Shown piece after piece: positions 1 to 10,175 of a stretch of 36,052 bases of DNA. Position 1 is the stretch's first letter, and each line of letters starts with the position of its first letter. Source of the DNA: Zoogloeaceae bacterium (GTDB lineage: Bacteria > Pseudomonadota > Gammaproteobacteria > Burkholderiales > Rhodocyclaceae); assembly GCA_031259605.1 (NCBI GenBank), contig JAIRLE010000039.1, forward strand, positions 1-36,052. The letters run 5' to 3'. The notes beneath the pieces are model-generated. The model saw nothing but the letters and a program-made list of their open reading frames with translations. It was not told the origin of the DNA and made no database searches. The position numbers and the translations under genes were made by a program.

Positions 1-191
1 TGTTCGTCTCCCCCAGACCCCGTCACTTTCTTCGGCCCAAAGGGCGTCTCCCATTCGTAGCGCGTCTTCTGCCGCAAGGGGTCTTCCGATTCCAGCAACA
101 CCCCCGTCCGCGGCTCATACAGGTTCCGCCATACGCCTCCGTCCGGGTCGGTTTCACTCAGGATGCGCAGACTGTGAAGCCTATGACTCAT
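1..191 (-). CDS. RHS/YD-repeat-like protein, N-terminal part only (runs off the window edge)
   Basis: Reverse-strand reading from ATG at 191: MSHRLHSLRILSETDPDGGVWRNLYEPRTGVLLESEDPLRQKTRYEWETPFGPKKVTGSGGDE. The YEPRTG..ESEDPLRQKTRYEWETPFG segment resembles YD/RHS repeats. An AGAGGAG Shine-Dalgarno lies just upstream. No stop within the window. Confidence 0.5.
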   Translation of the reverse strand, partial: MSHRLHSLRILSETDPDGGVWRNLYEPRTGVLLESEDPLRQKTRYEWETPFGPKKVTGSGGDE

Positions 192-367
192 GATTTCAAC
201 TCCTCTTGTCGGTGAGATTCTATCATTGTCCGTGGAATAGCCTCTGCGCGGAATAAAGGCCAGCTACGGATCGGGATGGAATCGGACGGAACCAGACATG
301 ATGCAGGTTTCTCGACCTGGATCGTCACGCCCGTCCATGTATGCTAATCGGCAAGAATCCGCTTTGC

Positions 368-1498
368 TCATTCCCACGCCAGGCTTCCCCCCGTCTGATA
401 TTCCGTGACTCTCGTCTCGAAGAAGTTTTTCTCTTTTCGCAGATTGGCCTGTTCATCCAGCCAGGGCAGCGTGGCTTGCGCACCGGGGAAGGGTTCGTCG
501 AGGCCCATCTGGCGGGCGCGGCGGTTGGCGACGAAGCGGAACTGGCCCAGGTGCAGGTCGGCGGAATAGCCGAGGATGGCTTCCTGTAAAATGTAATGGG
601 CATAAGCTTCTTCCGTCGCGTCGGCCTCTGCCCAGAGTTCGGCGACGGCTTTCGGGTCGAGCGTCAGGTTTTCCTCGTGCATCAGTTCGCGGATGACGCG
701 CAGGCCGAAGGCGCAGTGCAGCACCTCGTCGCGCATGATGTACTGGAACTGTTCCGCGGTACCCTTCATCAACCCGCGCCGTTGCAGGGCGAAGATGGGG
801 GAAAAGCCGTTGTAGAACCAGCAGCCCTCGAAAATGCCGGCGAAAAAGAGATAGGACAAGGCAAATTCGTGCAGGGTGTCCCGGTCGCTCAAATCGAGGT
901 CGGAGCGCAGGATTTTTTCCAGTCTCCGGTTGGCGAGCACGATCTTGCCGTGGATGGCGGGCACCACCCGGTAACGGTTGTAGATTTCCTCCTGCTCCAG
1001 ATTCAGGGTTTCGATGCAGTGCTGGTAGGTCCAGGTGTGCAGGGCTTCCTCGAAGACCTGTCGCGCCTGGTAGATCTGCAATTCCGGCGCAGTCATCTTT
1101 TCCATGACCGCGAGACCAATGTTGCGCATGGCGAGGATGTCCGAGGTGGTGAGATAGGCGAGCACGTTCTCGAACATGTGCCGCTCCGCCGCCGTGAGCT
1201 TGTGGTGGTAATCCTGCACATCCTGCGCCATGTTGATTTCCGTGGGCGCCCAGTGATTGCGGTTGGCTTTCAGGAAGAATTCCCAGGCCCAGGGATAGCG
1301 AAAAGGCGCGAGCTGATTGATGTCGCCGTGGCCATTGACCACGCGCTTGTCGGCGGCTTTCACCGGGGCAAGGCCGCCGCCGGGGGGAGCGACGGATTCG
1401 GCGGCGGTCGCGGGTGCGAGGGTAGTCCGGACGGGCGCTTCGGGGGCGGCAACCGCAGGGGTGGGCGCATCGTCCCAGTCATCGAAAAAGGCGTTCAT
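368..1498 (-). CDS. nrdB: Class I ribonucleoside-diphosphate reductase, beta subunit
   Basis: 376 aa. E-x-x-H-x-x-x-Y (EALHTWTY) keeps the metal ligands and the radical Tyr spacing; DEVLHCAFG motif. Strong AGGAGA RBS upstream of ATG. Confidence 0.95.
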   Translation of the reverse strand: MNAFFDDWDDAPTPAVAAPEAPVRTTLAPATAAESVAPPGGGLAPVKAADKRVVNGHGDINQLAPFRYPWAWEFFLKANRNHWAPTEINMAQDVQDYHHKLTAAERHMFENVLAYLTTSDILAMRNIGLAVMEKMTAPELQIYQARQVFEEALHTWTYQHCIETLNLEQEEIYNRYRVVPAIHGKIVLANRRLEKILRSDLDLSDRDTLHEFALSYLFFAGIFEGCWFYNGFSPIFALQRRGLMKGTAEQFQYIMRDEVLHCAFGLRVIRELMHEENLTLDPKAVAELWAEADATEEAYAHYILQEAILGYSADLHLGQFRFVANRRARQMGLDEPFPGAQATLPWLDEQANLRKEKNFFETRVTEYQTGGSLAWE

Positions 1499-1648
1499 CG
1501 GGGTTCTCCTGTAGTGAATCGCATCATTGAAAGTCCGCCGTTATGCGCTGGCCTGTTTTCGCGCTCAGATGGCGCGGACGGCAAATGACCGGGAGGGCGC
1601 GATTCTCCATCTCTGGCGGCCTTGAGCCAAACGACTTCCCCTTGCGCG

Positions 1649-2383
1649 TCATGAGCACTGTCCGACACTTCTGGTCTGCCGCGGATGTTCCGGGCAGCCG
1701 AACAGGTAAAACGTGCCATTGTGGAACAATTTTTCATGAATCACCGTGCCCGGCAATTGCAGGATCAGGCGCATGGGTTTTCCACACTGGTCGCAACGCG
1801 GCTTTTCGGGACTCTGAATCCAGGCGGGGGCAAGGCCGATTCGCGCCTGGTTGATGGGGTCGAATTCAAAGCTCGCGCTACCGGCGCACAGGAGATAAGA
1901 GAGCAGGTCTTCGGGATATGCCGGACAAACGGCGCTCAAGGCCGGACGCAACGCGGGGATATTCTGGATGAGCCGCCTGGGAGAAAAGATGTTCCGTCCC
2001 TTATGCCGTGGAACCGGCACGATCCGGTATGCGCGGCCAAGAAGCGTCGGCGCGGAAACTCGCGCGTCCACGAAATGAAATTCCACCTCCTTGTGGGACG
2101 TCACCTCGATCACCTTGCCGCTCCAGGGGAATCCGGAAAAATCCTCCGGAACCGGCACCAGACAACGCGCCTCGTCCGTTTCGGCATTTCCGCGGGCAAG
2201 CACGTAACCGCCCGGAGATGACGCGCAAAACGTGTCGATGCACGCATAGATGCCTTCCAGTTGTCCGGGCGCGGACGCCGCGACGCACCGGGCGATATGG
2301 CGTCGCTTGCGATTGAACCGGAAAAGGGGAATCCCCAGCGCCGCCATGGCGGCCAGGAGAAGGATGGCAATGAGCGCTTTCAT
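1649..2383 (-). CDS. Hypothetical membrane-anchored protein with C-terminal CxxC putative zinc knuckle (possibly DUF1963/YwqG-like)
   Basis: 244 aa. N-terminal hydrophobic segment MKALIAILLLAAMAALGIPLF. C-terminal ...PAWIQSPEKPRCDQCGKPMRLILQLPG resembles the W-x-Q/CxxC/M-x-QL pattern of YwqG-like proteins. Same strand as nrdA and nrdB. Confidence 0.6.
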   Translation of the reverse strand: MKALIAILLLAAMAALGIPLFRFNRKRRHIARCVAASAPGQLEGIYACIDTFCASSPGGYVLARGNAETDEARCLVPVPEDFSGFPWSGKVIEVTSHKEVEFHFVDARVSAPTLLGRAYRIVPVPRHKGRNIFSPRRLIQNIPALRPALSAVCPAYPEDLLSYLLCAGSASFEFDPINQARIGLAPAWIQSPEKPRCDQCGKPMRLILQLPGTVIHEKLFHNGTFYLFGCPEHPRQTRSVGQCS

Positions 2384-2420
2384 CGAAAGACGGGCGCGTT
2401 TGGGGTCAAAACGACAACTT

Positions 2421-2520
2421 CGTCATTGCGGGGGCCGAAGGTCCGTGGCAATCCAGATGGCCTTGCAGGTTGCCGGAACGCTTCATGGATTGCCGCGGCG
2501 CTGCGCGCCTCGCAATGACG
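2421..2520. repeat. Palindromic MITE-like intergenic repeat
   Basis: Terminal inverted repeat cgtcattgcg (2421-2430) / cgcaatgacg (2511-2520). Imperfect inverted arms extend ~36 nt (…gtggcaatccagatgg / ctTCATGGATTGCCGCGG…). Confidence 0.75.
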
Positions 2521-2540
2521 ATGGTTTTGAGGTGGGTTCA

Positions 2541-2569
2541 TCTGTCCTCTGTCTTCTGTCTTCCGTCCC
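2541..2569. repeat. Short degenerate tandem repeat (tctgtc-type units)
   Basis: tctgtcctctgtcttctgtcttccgtccc, just 3' of the nrdA stop codon. Confidence 0.5.
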
Positions 2570-2573
2570 CCGA

Positions 2574-5387
2574 TCACTGGCACGCCTCGCAATCCGGATT
2601 GTCGATGGAACAAAAGCGCGGCGCTTCGGCATACGCTTCTGATTCCTGATCCCTGATTTCCGATCCCTGATCCAGCTTTTCCGCCTGCGAAGCGCCCAGG
2701 GTGCGCAAGTAGTAGGTGGTCTTCAGGCCCTTCGTCCAGGCGAGTTTGTAGAGTTCGTCCAGTTTCTTCCCGGAAGGCGCGGCAAGATAGAGGTTCAGCG
2801 ACTGCGCTTGATCGATCCATTTCTGCCGTCTCGATGCGGCTTCCACCAGCCATTTTGGGTCGATTTCAAAGGCGGTGGCGTAGCGTTTCTTCAAGTCTTC
2901 CGGCACCCGGTCGATGCGGGCGATGGAACCGTCGAAGTACTTCAGGTCGGCCACCATCACCGTGTCCCACAGACCGTGTTCCTTCAGTTCGCGCGCCAGA
3001 TGTTCGTTGATGATGGTGAATTCGCCGGAAAGATTGGATTTCACGTAGAGATTCTGGTATTCCGGCTCGATGCCTTGCGAGACGCCGACGATGTTGGAAA
3101 TGGTTGCGGTCGGGGCAATGGCGACGCAGTTGGAATTGCGCATCCCCACTTCCCGGATGCGGGCGCGCAGGCGTTCCCAATCGAGGGTGGCGCTTCTGTC
3201 CTGGTCGATGGGCGCGCCGCGTTCGGCTTCCAAAAGCGCGATGGAATCGAGCGGCAGGATGCCTTGATCCCACAGGCTGCCGGGAAAACTCGAATAGCGC
3301 CCGCGCTCCACGGCGAGATCGGTGGAGGCCCAGTAGGCCAGATAGCAGACGGTTTCCATCGCGCGGTCGGCAAAGAGCGCCGCTTCTTCCGAGGCATAGG
3401 GCAGGCGCAAGAGATGCAGGCAATCCGAAAAGCCCATGATGCCCAGACCCACGGGTCGATGGCGCAGATTGGCGGCTCTCGCCTTGGCGGTGGCGTAGAA
3501 ATTGATGTCGATCACGTTATCCAGCATCCGCATGGCCGTGCCGATGGTGCGGGAGAGTTTTTCCATGTCGAGCCGCCCGTCTTTCAAGTGCGCGGGCAGG
3601 TTGATGGAACCCAGGTTGCAGACGCCGGTTTCCGCATTCGAGGTGTTGAGGGTGATCTCGGTGCACAGGTTGGAACTGTGCACCACGCCCGCGTGTCGCT
3701 GCGGCGAGCGCAGGTTGCAGGGGTCCTTGAAGGTGATCCAGGGATGCCCGGTCTCGAAAAGGAGCGTGAGCATACGCCGCCAAAGCTGCACGGCGGGCAG
3801 CTTGCGAAAGAGCTTGATCTCGCCGCGCGCCGCCTTTTCTTCGTAAGCGAGATAACTTTGCGCGAAGGCGCGCCCGAATTTTTCGTGCAGATCGGGCGTC
3901 TCGTCGGGGGAAAAGAGCGTCCATTCGCCGTTTGCCAGCACCCGTTCCATGAACAGATCGGGAATCCAGTGCGCGGTGTTCATGTCGTGACAGCGGCGGC
4001 GCTCGTCACCCGTGTTCTTCCTCAGTTCCAGGAATTCCTCGATGTCCAGGTGCCAGGTTTCCAGATAGGCGCAGACCGCGCCCTTTCGCTTGCCGCCCTG
4101 ATTGACCGCCACCGCCGTGTCGTTGACCACCTTCAGGAAGGGAATCACGCCCTGGCTCTTGCCGTTCGTGCCCTTGATGCGGCTGCCCAGCGCGCGGATT
4201 GGCGTCCAGTCGTTGCCCAGGCCGCCTGCGTATTTTTGCAGCAGGGCGTTTTCCTTCAGGCTCTGGTAGATGTCCTCCAGATCGTCGGAGACCGTGGTCA
4301 GGTAGCAGGAGGAAAGCTGGGAATGCCGGGTGCCGGAATTGAACAGGGTCGGCGTCGAGCACATGAAATCGAAACGGGAAATGAGATCGTAGAATTCGAT
4401 GGCGCGCGCCTCCCGATCAATCTCGTTCAACGCCAGCCCCATCGCCACGCGCATGAAGAAAATCTGCGGCAGTTCGATGCGGCGCTCCTCGATGTGCAGG
4501 AAATAGCGGTCGTAGAGGGTTTGCAGGCCGAGGTAGGTAAATTGCAGGTCGCGCCCGGAATCGAGCGCCGCCGCGAGACGTTCGAGGTCGAATTCGGCAA
4601 GGCGGGGATCGAGGAGTTCGGTTTCGACGCCCAGTCTCACGAAACGGGGGAAATAATCCTTCATTGCCGCTGCCGCCGTTTCCGGGGAGATTCCCTGGCC
4701 GGTTTCCCGTCCGAGTACCTCCTCGCGCAGCGCGAAGAGGGTAAGCCGCGCCGTCACCTTGTCATAGACCGGGTCCTGCTCGATCAGGGTGCGCGCGGCG
4801 AGGGTGAGCGCCGTGTAGACCTCGGAGAGCGGCATGTTGTCGTAGAGATTCTTCAGCGTCAGTTCCAGCACGGCCTCGGCGTTGGCCTCGTCCATCCCGT
4901 CGCAGGCGGAGGCAAGACGCGCGCGCAGGGCGGCGACATCCAGCGGACGCCGCTCGCCCGCCACGGTGACATGGATGCCGGAATCGGTCGTCTTGCTCTG
5001 CCGGGCTTCCTGAGCGGCGCGTTCCTCGGCGCGGCGCTCGCGGTAGAGCACGTAGGCGCGCGCCACATCGTGCTCGCCCGCGCGCATCAAGGCCAGTTCC
5101 ACCTGATCCTGTATCGTTTCGATATGCACCGTGCCGCCCGCCGGACGACGGCGGATCAGGGCTTCCACCACATTGCGGGTCAGACGCGCCACCACCTCCC
5201 GAACACGGACGGAAGTGGCGCTCTGCGCGCCTTCCACGGCGAGGAACGCCTTGGTCAGGGCAAGCGCGATTTTTTCGGATTGAAAGGCGGCAATCGCCCC
5301 GTTGCGGCGAATGACTTCCAGACTGGCGGTATGCGCCTCGGCGGCTTCCTCTGTGGCGTTCCCCGGAACTGATGAATTGTGCGGCAT
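2574..5387 (-). CDS. nrdA: Class I ribonucleoside-diphosphate reductase, alpha subunit (apparently two N-terminal ATP-cone-like segments)
   Basis: ORF to 5498, but the likely start is MPHNSSVPGNATEE (ATG 5387), downstream of the riboswitch. ATP-cone-like LEVIRRNGAIAAFQSEKIALAL and a second related segment; STPTLFNSGT, SSCYLT, NLCTEI and NCVAIAPTATIS motifs; C-terminal DCEAC redox pair. Confidence 0.95.
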   Translation of the reverse strand: MPHNSSVPGNATEEAAEAHTASLEVIRRNGAIAAFQSEKIALALTKAFLAVEGAQSATSVRVREVVARLTRNVVEALIRRRPAGGTVHIETIQDQVELALMRAGEHDVARAYVLYRERRAEERAAQEARQSKTTDSGIHVTVAGERRPLDVAALRARLASACDGMDEANAEAVLELTLKNLYDNMPLSEVYTALTLAARTLIEQDPVYDKVTARLTLFALREEVLGRETGQGISPETAAAAMKDYFPRFVRLGVETELLDPRLAEFDLERLAAALDSGRDLQFTYLGLQTLYDRYFLHIEERRIELPQIFFMRVAMGLALNEIDREARAIEFYDLISRFDFMCSTPTLFNSGTRHSQLSSCYLTTVSDDLEDIYQSLKENALLQKYAGGLGNDWTPIRALGSRIKGTNGKSQGVIPFLKVVNDTAVAVNQGGKRKGAVCAYLETWHLDIEEFLELRKNTGDERRRCHDMNTAHWIPDLFMERVLANGEWTLFSPDETPDLHEKFGRAFAQSYLAYEEKAARGEIKLFRKLPAVQLWRRMLTLLFETGHPWITFKDPCNLRSPQRHAGVVHSSNLCTEITLNTSNAETGVCNLGSINLPAHLKDGRLDMEKLSRTIGTAMRMLDNVIDINFYATAKARAANLRHRPVGLGIMGFSDCLHLLRLPYASEEAALFADRAMETVCYLAYWASTDLAVERGRYSSFPGSLWDQGILPLDSIALLEAERGAPIDQDRSATLDWERLRARIREVGMRNSNCVAIAPTATISNIVGVSQGIEPEYQNLYVKSNLSGEFTIINEHLARELKEHGLWDTVMVADLKYFDGSIARIDRVPEDLKKRYATAFEIDPKWLVEAASRRQKWIDQAQSLNLYLAAPSGKKLDELYKLAWTKGLKTTYYLRTLGASQAEKLDQGSEIRDQESEAYAEAPRFCSIDNPDCEACQ
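2637..2672. repeat. Short degenerate tandem repeat inside the 3' end of nrdA
   Basis: tctgattcctgatccctgatttccgatccctgatcc; translated on the minus strand as DQGSEIRDQESEA in the NrdA C-terminal linker. Confidence 0.5.
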
Positions 5388-5504
5388 GTTTTCCAATACT
5401 CCCCGTAGGCGTGTGGCAAGCGGGGGGGACTGGCGGATGGCGCGCGGCAAGCCGCGAAAAGCCACCGTCCGGAAAGACGCCCCGCTTCCCGAAGACAATC
5501 AAAA

Positions 5505-5661
5505 TGCGCGGCAGGTTTCCTGGCTCTCGGGTCGCCGCCTTGCGCCCGCCTTCCCGGAAAAGTCCAGTGACAGGACATGGCCTCGAATGACGCAAGACTC
5601 GCCGACTACAGTTGCGGGGGCAGCTCCGGCATGAAGACCATAAAATCCACCGGATTCCCTT
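5505..5661 (-). promoter_or_regulatory. Cobalamin (B12) riboswitch in the nrdA leader
   Basis: Minus strand: AAGGGAATCCGGTG…GCTGCCCCCGCAACTGT…GTCACTGG…GGGAAGGCGGGC…GACCCGAGAGCCAGGAAACCTGCCG. The B12 box GAGCCAGGAAACCTGCCG (5526-5509) fits the rAGYCMGgAgaCCkGCcd consensus. Confidence 0.93.
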
Positions 5662-5677
5662 GACCGCGCGAGGGCGA

Positions 5678-5706
5678 AGTCTAGGAGTGAGGCGAAACAC
5701 TGTCAA
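5678..5706 (-). promoter_or_regulatory. Sigma70-type promoter for nrdA
   Basis: Minus strand TTGACA (5706-5701), 17 nt spacer, TAGACT (5683-5678), immediately upstream of the riboswitch. Confidence 0.75.
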
Positions 5707-5714
5707 GGAGAAAA

Positions 5715-5730
5715 ACACAATATATAGTGG
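5715..5730. promoter_or_regulatory. NrdR box 1
   Basis: acacaatatatagtgg matches the NrdR consensus acaCwAtATaTwGtgt at 15/16 positions. Confidence 0.85.
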
Positions 5731-5745
5731 TTTGTTGATTAGGAT

Positions 5746-5761
5746 CAACTAGATATAGTGC
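5746..5761. promoter_or_regulatory. NrdR box 2
   Basis: caactagatatagtgc keeps the core CtAgATaTaGtg. Start lies 31 bp from box 1, about three helical turns. Confidence 0.8.
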
Positions 5762-5899
5762 TTCCACAACGTACAGCCTTGTGCCGCCAGGGACGGGATC
5801 GGTGCCATTTTCCATGCTGTTATCGTAAATTTCGCACGTATCGTCGAGTGTCTCCGATAGTGTGAACACTCCCTGGGACAGCTTCTATGACGCACACGC

Positions 5900-7372
5900 T
5901 CACGGCGGCAACAATTCGAGTTTTAGCTCACCTTTGTCTTGCGGCAACGCGTTGCCGCCTTCGACGCTCACGGCTTCCGCCTGTTCCAGCAAACGTTGAT
6001 TGGCATTGCGCAGGCGGGCGATGATCTTGGCGATCAGGGCGTTGCGCATGCGTTCCTGGAGTTCATCCGAGGCCATCGCCAGCGCCGGACCGCTGATTTC
6101 CACGAAGAGGCAAGGTTCCAGCGTCACCACTGTCGCGCCGCGCTTGCCTTCGGCGGGAGAAAGATAGGCCATTTCACCAATGACCTCGCCCGCGCCCAGG
6201 CGACACAGCATCTTGCCTTCGCGCGAGACTTCCACCTGGCCCGAAACCAGGATGCCGAAACGCCGGTCTTCCTCGCCTTCCCGCATCAGGGCGACGTTGG
6301 CGCCAATGTTGCGCCACACCGCGGAGCGCAGGATTTCCCACAATTCCACGTTTTCAAATTCAAGGAAAAACTCCAGCTTGCGCAGGGCTGAAAAATGTTC
6401 ATTATCCTGCCGCGCGTGGTCTTCGTTGTCGGTCATGATCTTGTAGCGCACCGAAGACAATTCCTTGGCAAATTCCGCGCCATTGCTGTAGCGGCTGTAG
6501 AGATTCTTTTCCAGCGCCTTCTTGAGAATGGCGTCGAGCTTGACGGGCACATTGGGATTCATGCGCGAGGCCAACGGCGGGTCCATGTTCATGATTTTGT
6601 ACACCAGCGTTGCCTGATCCTGCGCCCGGAAAGGCAAGCGCCCGGTGAGCATCTGAAACAGCACCACGCCCAAAGAATAGAGGTCGGTCTTCTGGTTCAG
6701 CGGGTATGCCTTGATTTGCTCCGGCGACATGTAGGCCGGGGAACCCACGCCCATCACAAAGGTGGAATCCCGATCCATGTCCTTGTTGATGTTGATCGCC
6801 AGGCCGAAATCGGCAATCTTGGGGTTGTCTTCCTGATCCACCAGAATGTTGGCGGGCTTGATGTCGCGGTGGATGACGCCTTGGCGATAGGCATGGTCCA
6901 GCGCCATGCAACACTTGAAAATAATGCCGATGGTGCGATGTAGGGGCAACAGGCGGTCGATGTGGCAGAATTCTTCCAGGGAAACGCCATTCACGTATTC
7001 CATGGCGATATACGCTTGGTTCTCCTGGACTTCGGCGTCATAGACGCGCACGATATTGGGATGGTCGAGCCGCTCGGAAATCATGCGCTCCGTGCGAAAG
7101 AGCTTGCGCAAGCGCCGGGAGACCGCCAGGTTCTTGTGGTTGAACTGCACCACCTTGACCGCCACCTGCCGGTCAACGTCCGGGTCCTGGCAAAGGTATA
7201 CCACGGCGGTCGCGCCCTTGCCCAATTCCCGGATGATGTGATATTTGCCAATACTTTCCATGTCGCCAAATCCAGTTGCCTGCCGACGCAGCGTGTCCGA
7301 AACAGGGATGCTAACAAAATCCTGCCCCGGCTTGAAAAAACTTTTTTCATCCCCATAACCCGGAATATTCAT
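5900..7372 (-). CDS. Hanks-type serine/threonine protein kinase with C-terminal cyclic-nucleotide-binding-like domain
   Basis: 490 aa. [47 protein letters not shown]-terminal [33 protein letters not shown] is cNBD-like. The true start could be a later Met ([16 protein letters not shown]). Confidence 0.9.
   Translation of the reverse strand: MNIPGYGDEKSFFKPGQDFVSIPVSDTLRRQATGFGDMESIGKYHIIRELGKGATAVVYLCQDPDVDRQVAVKVVQFNHKNLAVSRRLRKLFRTERMISERLDHPNIVRVYDAEVQENQAYIAMEYVNGVSLEEFCHIDRLLPLHRTIGIIFKCCMALDHAYRQGVIHRDIKPANILVDQEDNPKIADFGLAININKDMDRDSTFVMGVGSPAYMSPEQIKAYPLNQKTDLYSLGVVLFQMLTGRLPFRAQDQATLVYKIMNMDPPLASRMNPNVPVKLDAILKKALEKNLYSRYSNGAEFAKELSSVRYKIMTDNEDHARQDNEHFSALRKLEFFLEFENVELWEILRSAVWRNIGANVALMREGEEDRRFGILVSGQVEVSREGKMLCRLGAGEVIGEMAYLSPAEGKRGATVVTLEPCLFVEISGPALAMASDELQERMRNALIAKIIARLRNANQRLLEQAEAVSVEGGNALPQDKGELKLELLPP
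7331..7358 (+). promoter_or_regulatory. Sigma32-like heat-shock promoter upstream of grpE
   Basis: CTTGAAA (7331-7337), 13 nt, CCCCATAA (7351-7358), against consensus CTTGAAA-N11-16-CCCCATNT. Confidence 0.8.
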
Positions 7373-7383
7373 GGGAGCCTCAT

Positions 7384-7950
7384 ATGAGCAAAAACGTTAC
7401 GCCACAAGCCCCGGCGGAGGCCGCATCCGCCGAAGACGCAATTTGCGCGGAAGCCGCGTCCACGCCGGAATCCTCCACGGAAGCCGTTCCAGACCTTACC
7501 GCCCGGATTGCCGGGTTGGAACAAAAAAATGCCGAGTTACAGGATAACTGGCTGCGCGCCAGGGCCGAAGCCGAGAACGTGCGGCGGCGGGCGCAGGAAG
7601 ATATCGCCAAGGCGCACAAGTTCGGCATAGAAAAGTTCGCGGGCGAACTGCTGGCGGTCAAGGACAGCCTGGAAGCGGCGCTCGCCAGCGAGAAGCAGAC
7701 GGCGGATGACCTGCGCGGCGGCGTGGAACTGACCCTGAAGCAGCTCGTTTCCGCCTTTGAAAAATACGCGCTGAAGGAAATCGACCCGCTGGGCGAAAAG
7801 TTCGATCCAAATCGGCATCAGGCCATCCAGATGGTCGCCAGCGACATGGAGGCCAATACCGTCGTGCAGGTGCTGCAAAAAGGCTATCTGATCGCTGGGC
7901 GCGTGCTGCGTCCGGCAATGGTGCTGGTTTCCGGCGGCAAGGCGGATTGA
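7384..7950 (+). CDS. grpE: Nucleotide exchange factor GrpE
   Basis: 188 aa. [62 protein letters not shown]. Next to dnaK and dnaJ. Confidence 0.95.
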   Translation: MSKNVTPQAPAEAASAEDAICAEAASTPESSTEAVPDLTARIAGLEQKNAELQDNWLRARAEAENVRRRAQEDIAKAHKFGIEKFAGELLAVKDSLEAALASEKQTADDLRGGVELTLKQLVSAFEKYALKEIDPLGEKFDPNRHQAIQMVASDMEANTVVQVLQKGYLIAGRVLRPAMVLVSGGKAD

Positions 7951-8021
7951 GGCATTGCCGCCTCCAGAAACTCGTGGATGCGCGTTTCTTCGCTTTTGTG
8001 AGCACGGCACGGCAGGCTCGA

Positions 8022-8049
8022 CTTGAAATCCGCGCGCCTGGCCTTATCT
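8022..8049 (+). promoter_or_regulatory. Possible sigma32-like promoter upstream of dnaK
   Basis: CTTGAAA (8022-8028), 13 nt, CCTTATCT (8042-8049). Confidence 0.55.
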
Positions 8050-8115
8050 GCGGGAACAGGCAATCTATCAACTCGCGCCTTTTTCTTGCGGGCGCATGAC
8101 ATAAAGGAATGCAAC

Positions 8116-10041
<1,926 letters not shown>

Positions 10042-10066
10042 CCGCTTCCTCTTCCTTTTCTGCCGG

Positions 10067-10094
10067 AACGGGGATGGCTCGCCACATCCCCGTT
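10067..10094 (+). terminator. Hairpin terminator or attenuator between dnaK and dnaJ
   Basis: aacggggatg-gctcgcca-catccccgtt: 10 bp perfect stem followed by gttt. Confidence 0.65.
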
Positions 10095-10175
10095 GTTTGC
10101 TTCGTCTGCCTGAAAAACGCCATGCGTAACTCTTTTCCTTGGCGCTAACACCATTTACACCCGGAACGTCACATC

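Noticed and set aside
2808-5372. 854-aa plus-strand ORF antisense to nrdA
   Set aside because: Low-complexity translation with no recognisable motifs, opposite an unambiguous nrdA. Long antisense open frames are expected from codon bias in GC-rich genes.
5388-5498. N-terminal extension of NrdA (TTG start at 5498 in the ORF track)
   Set aside because: The extension abuts the riboswitch B12 box and does not resemble NrdA. MPHNSSVPGN at 5387 fits better.
5681-5869. 62-aa minus-strand ORF upstream of nrdA
   Set aside because: GTG start with poor RBS spacing; it overlaps the NrdR boxes and the promoter, so the sequence is better explained as regulatory DNA.
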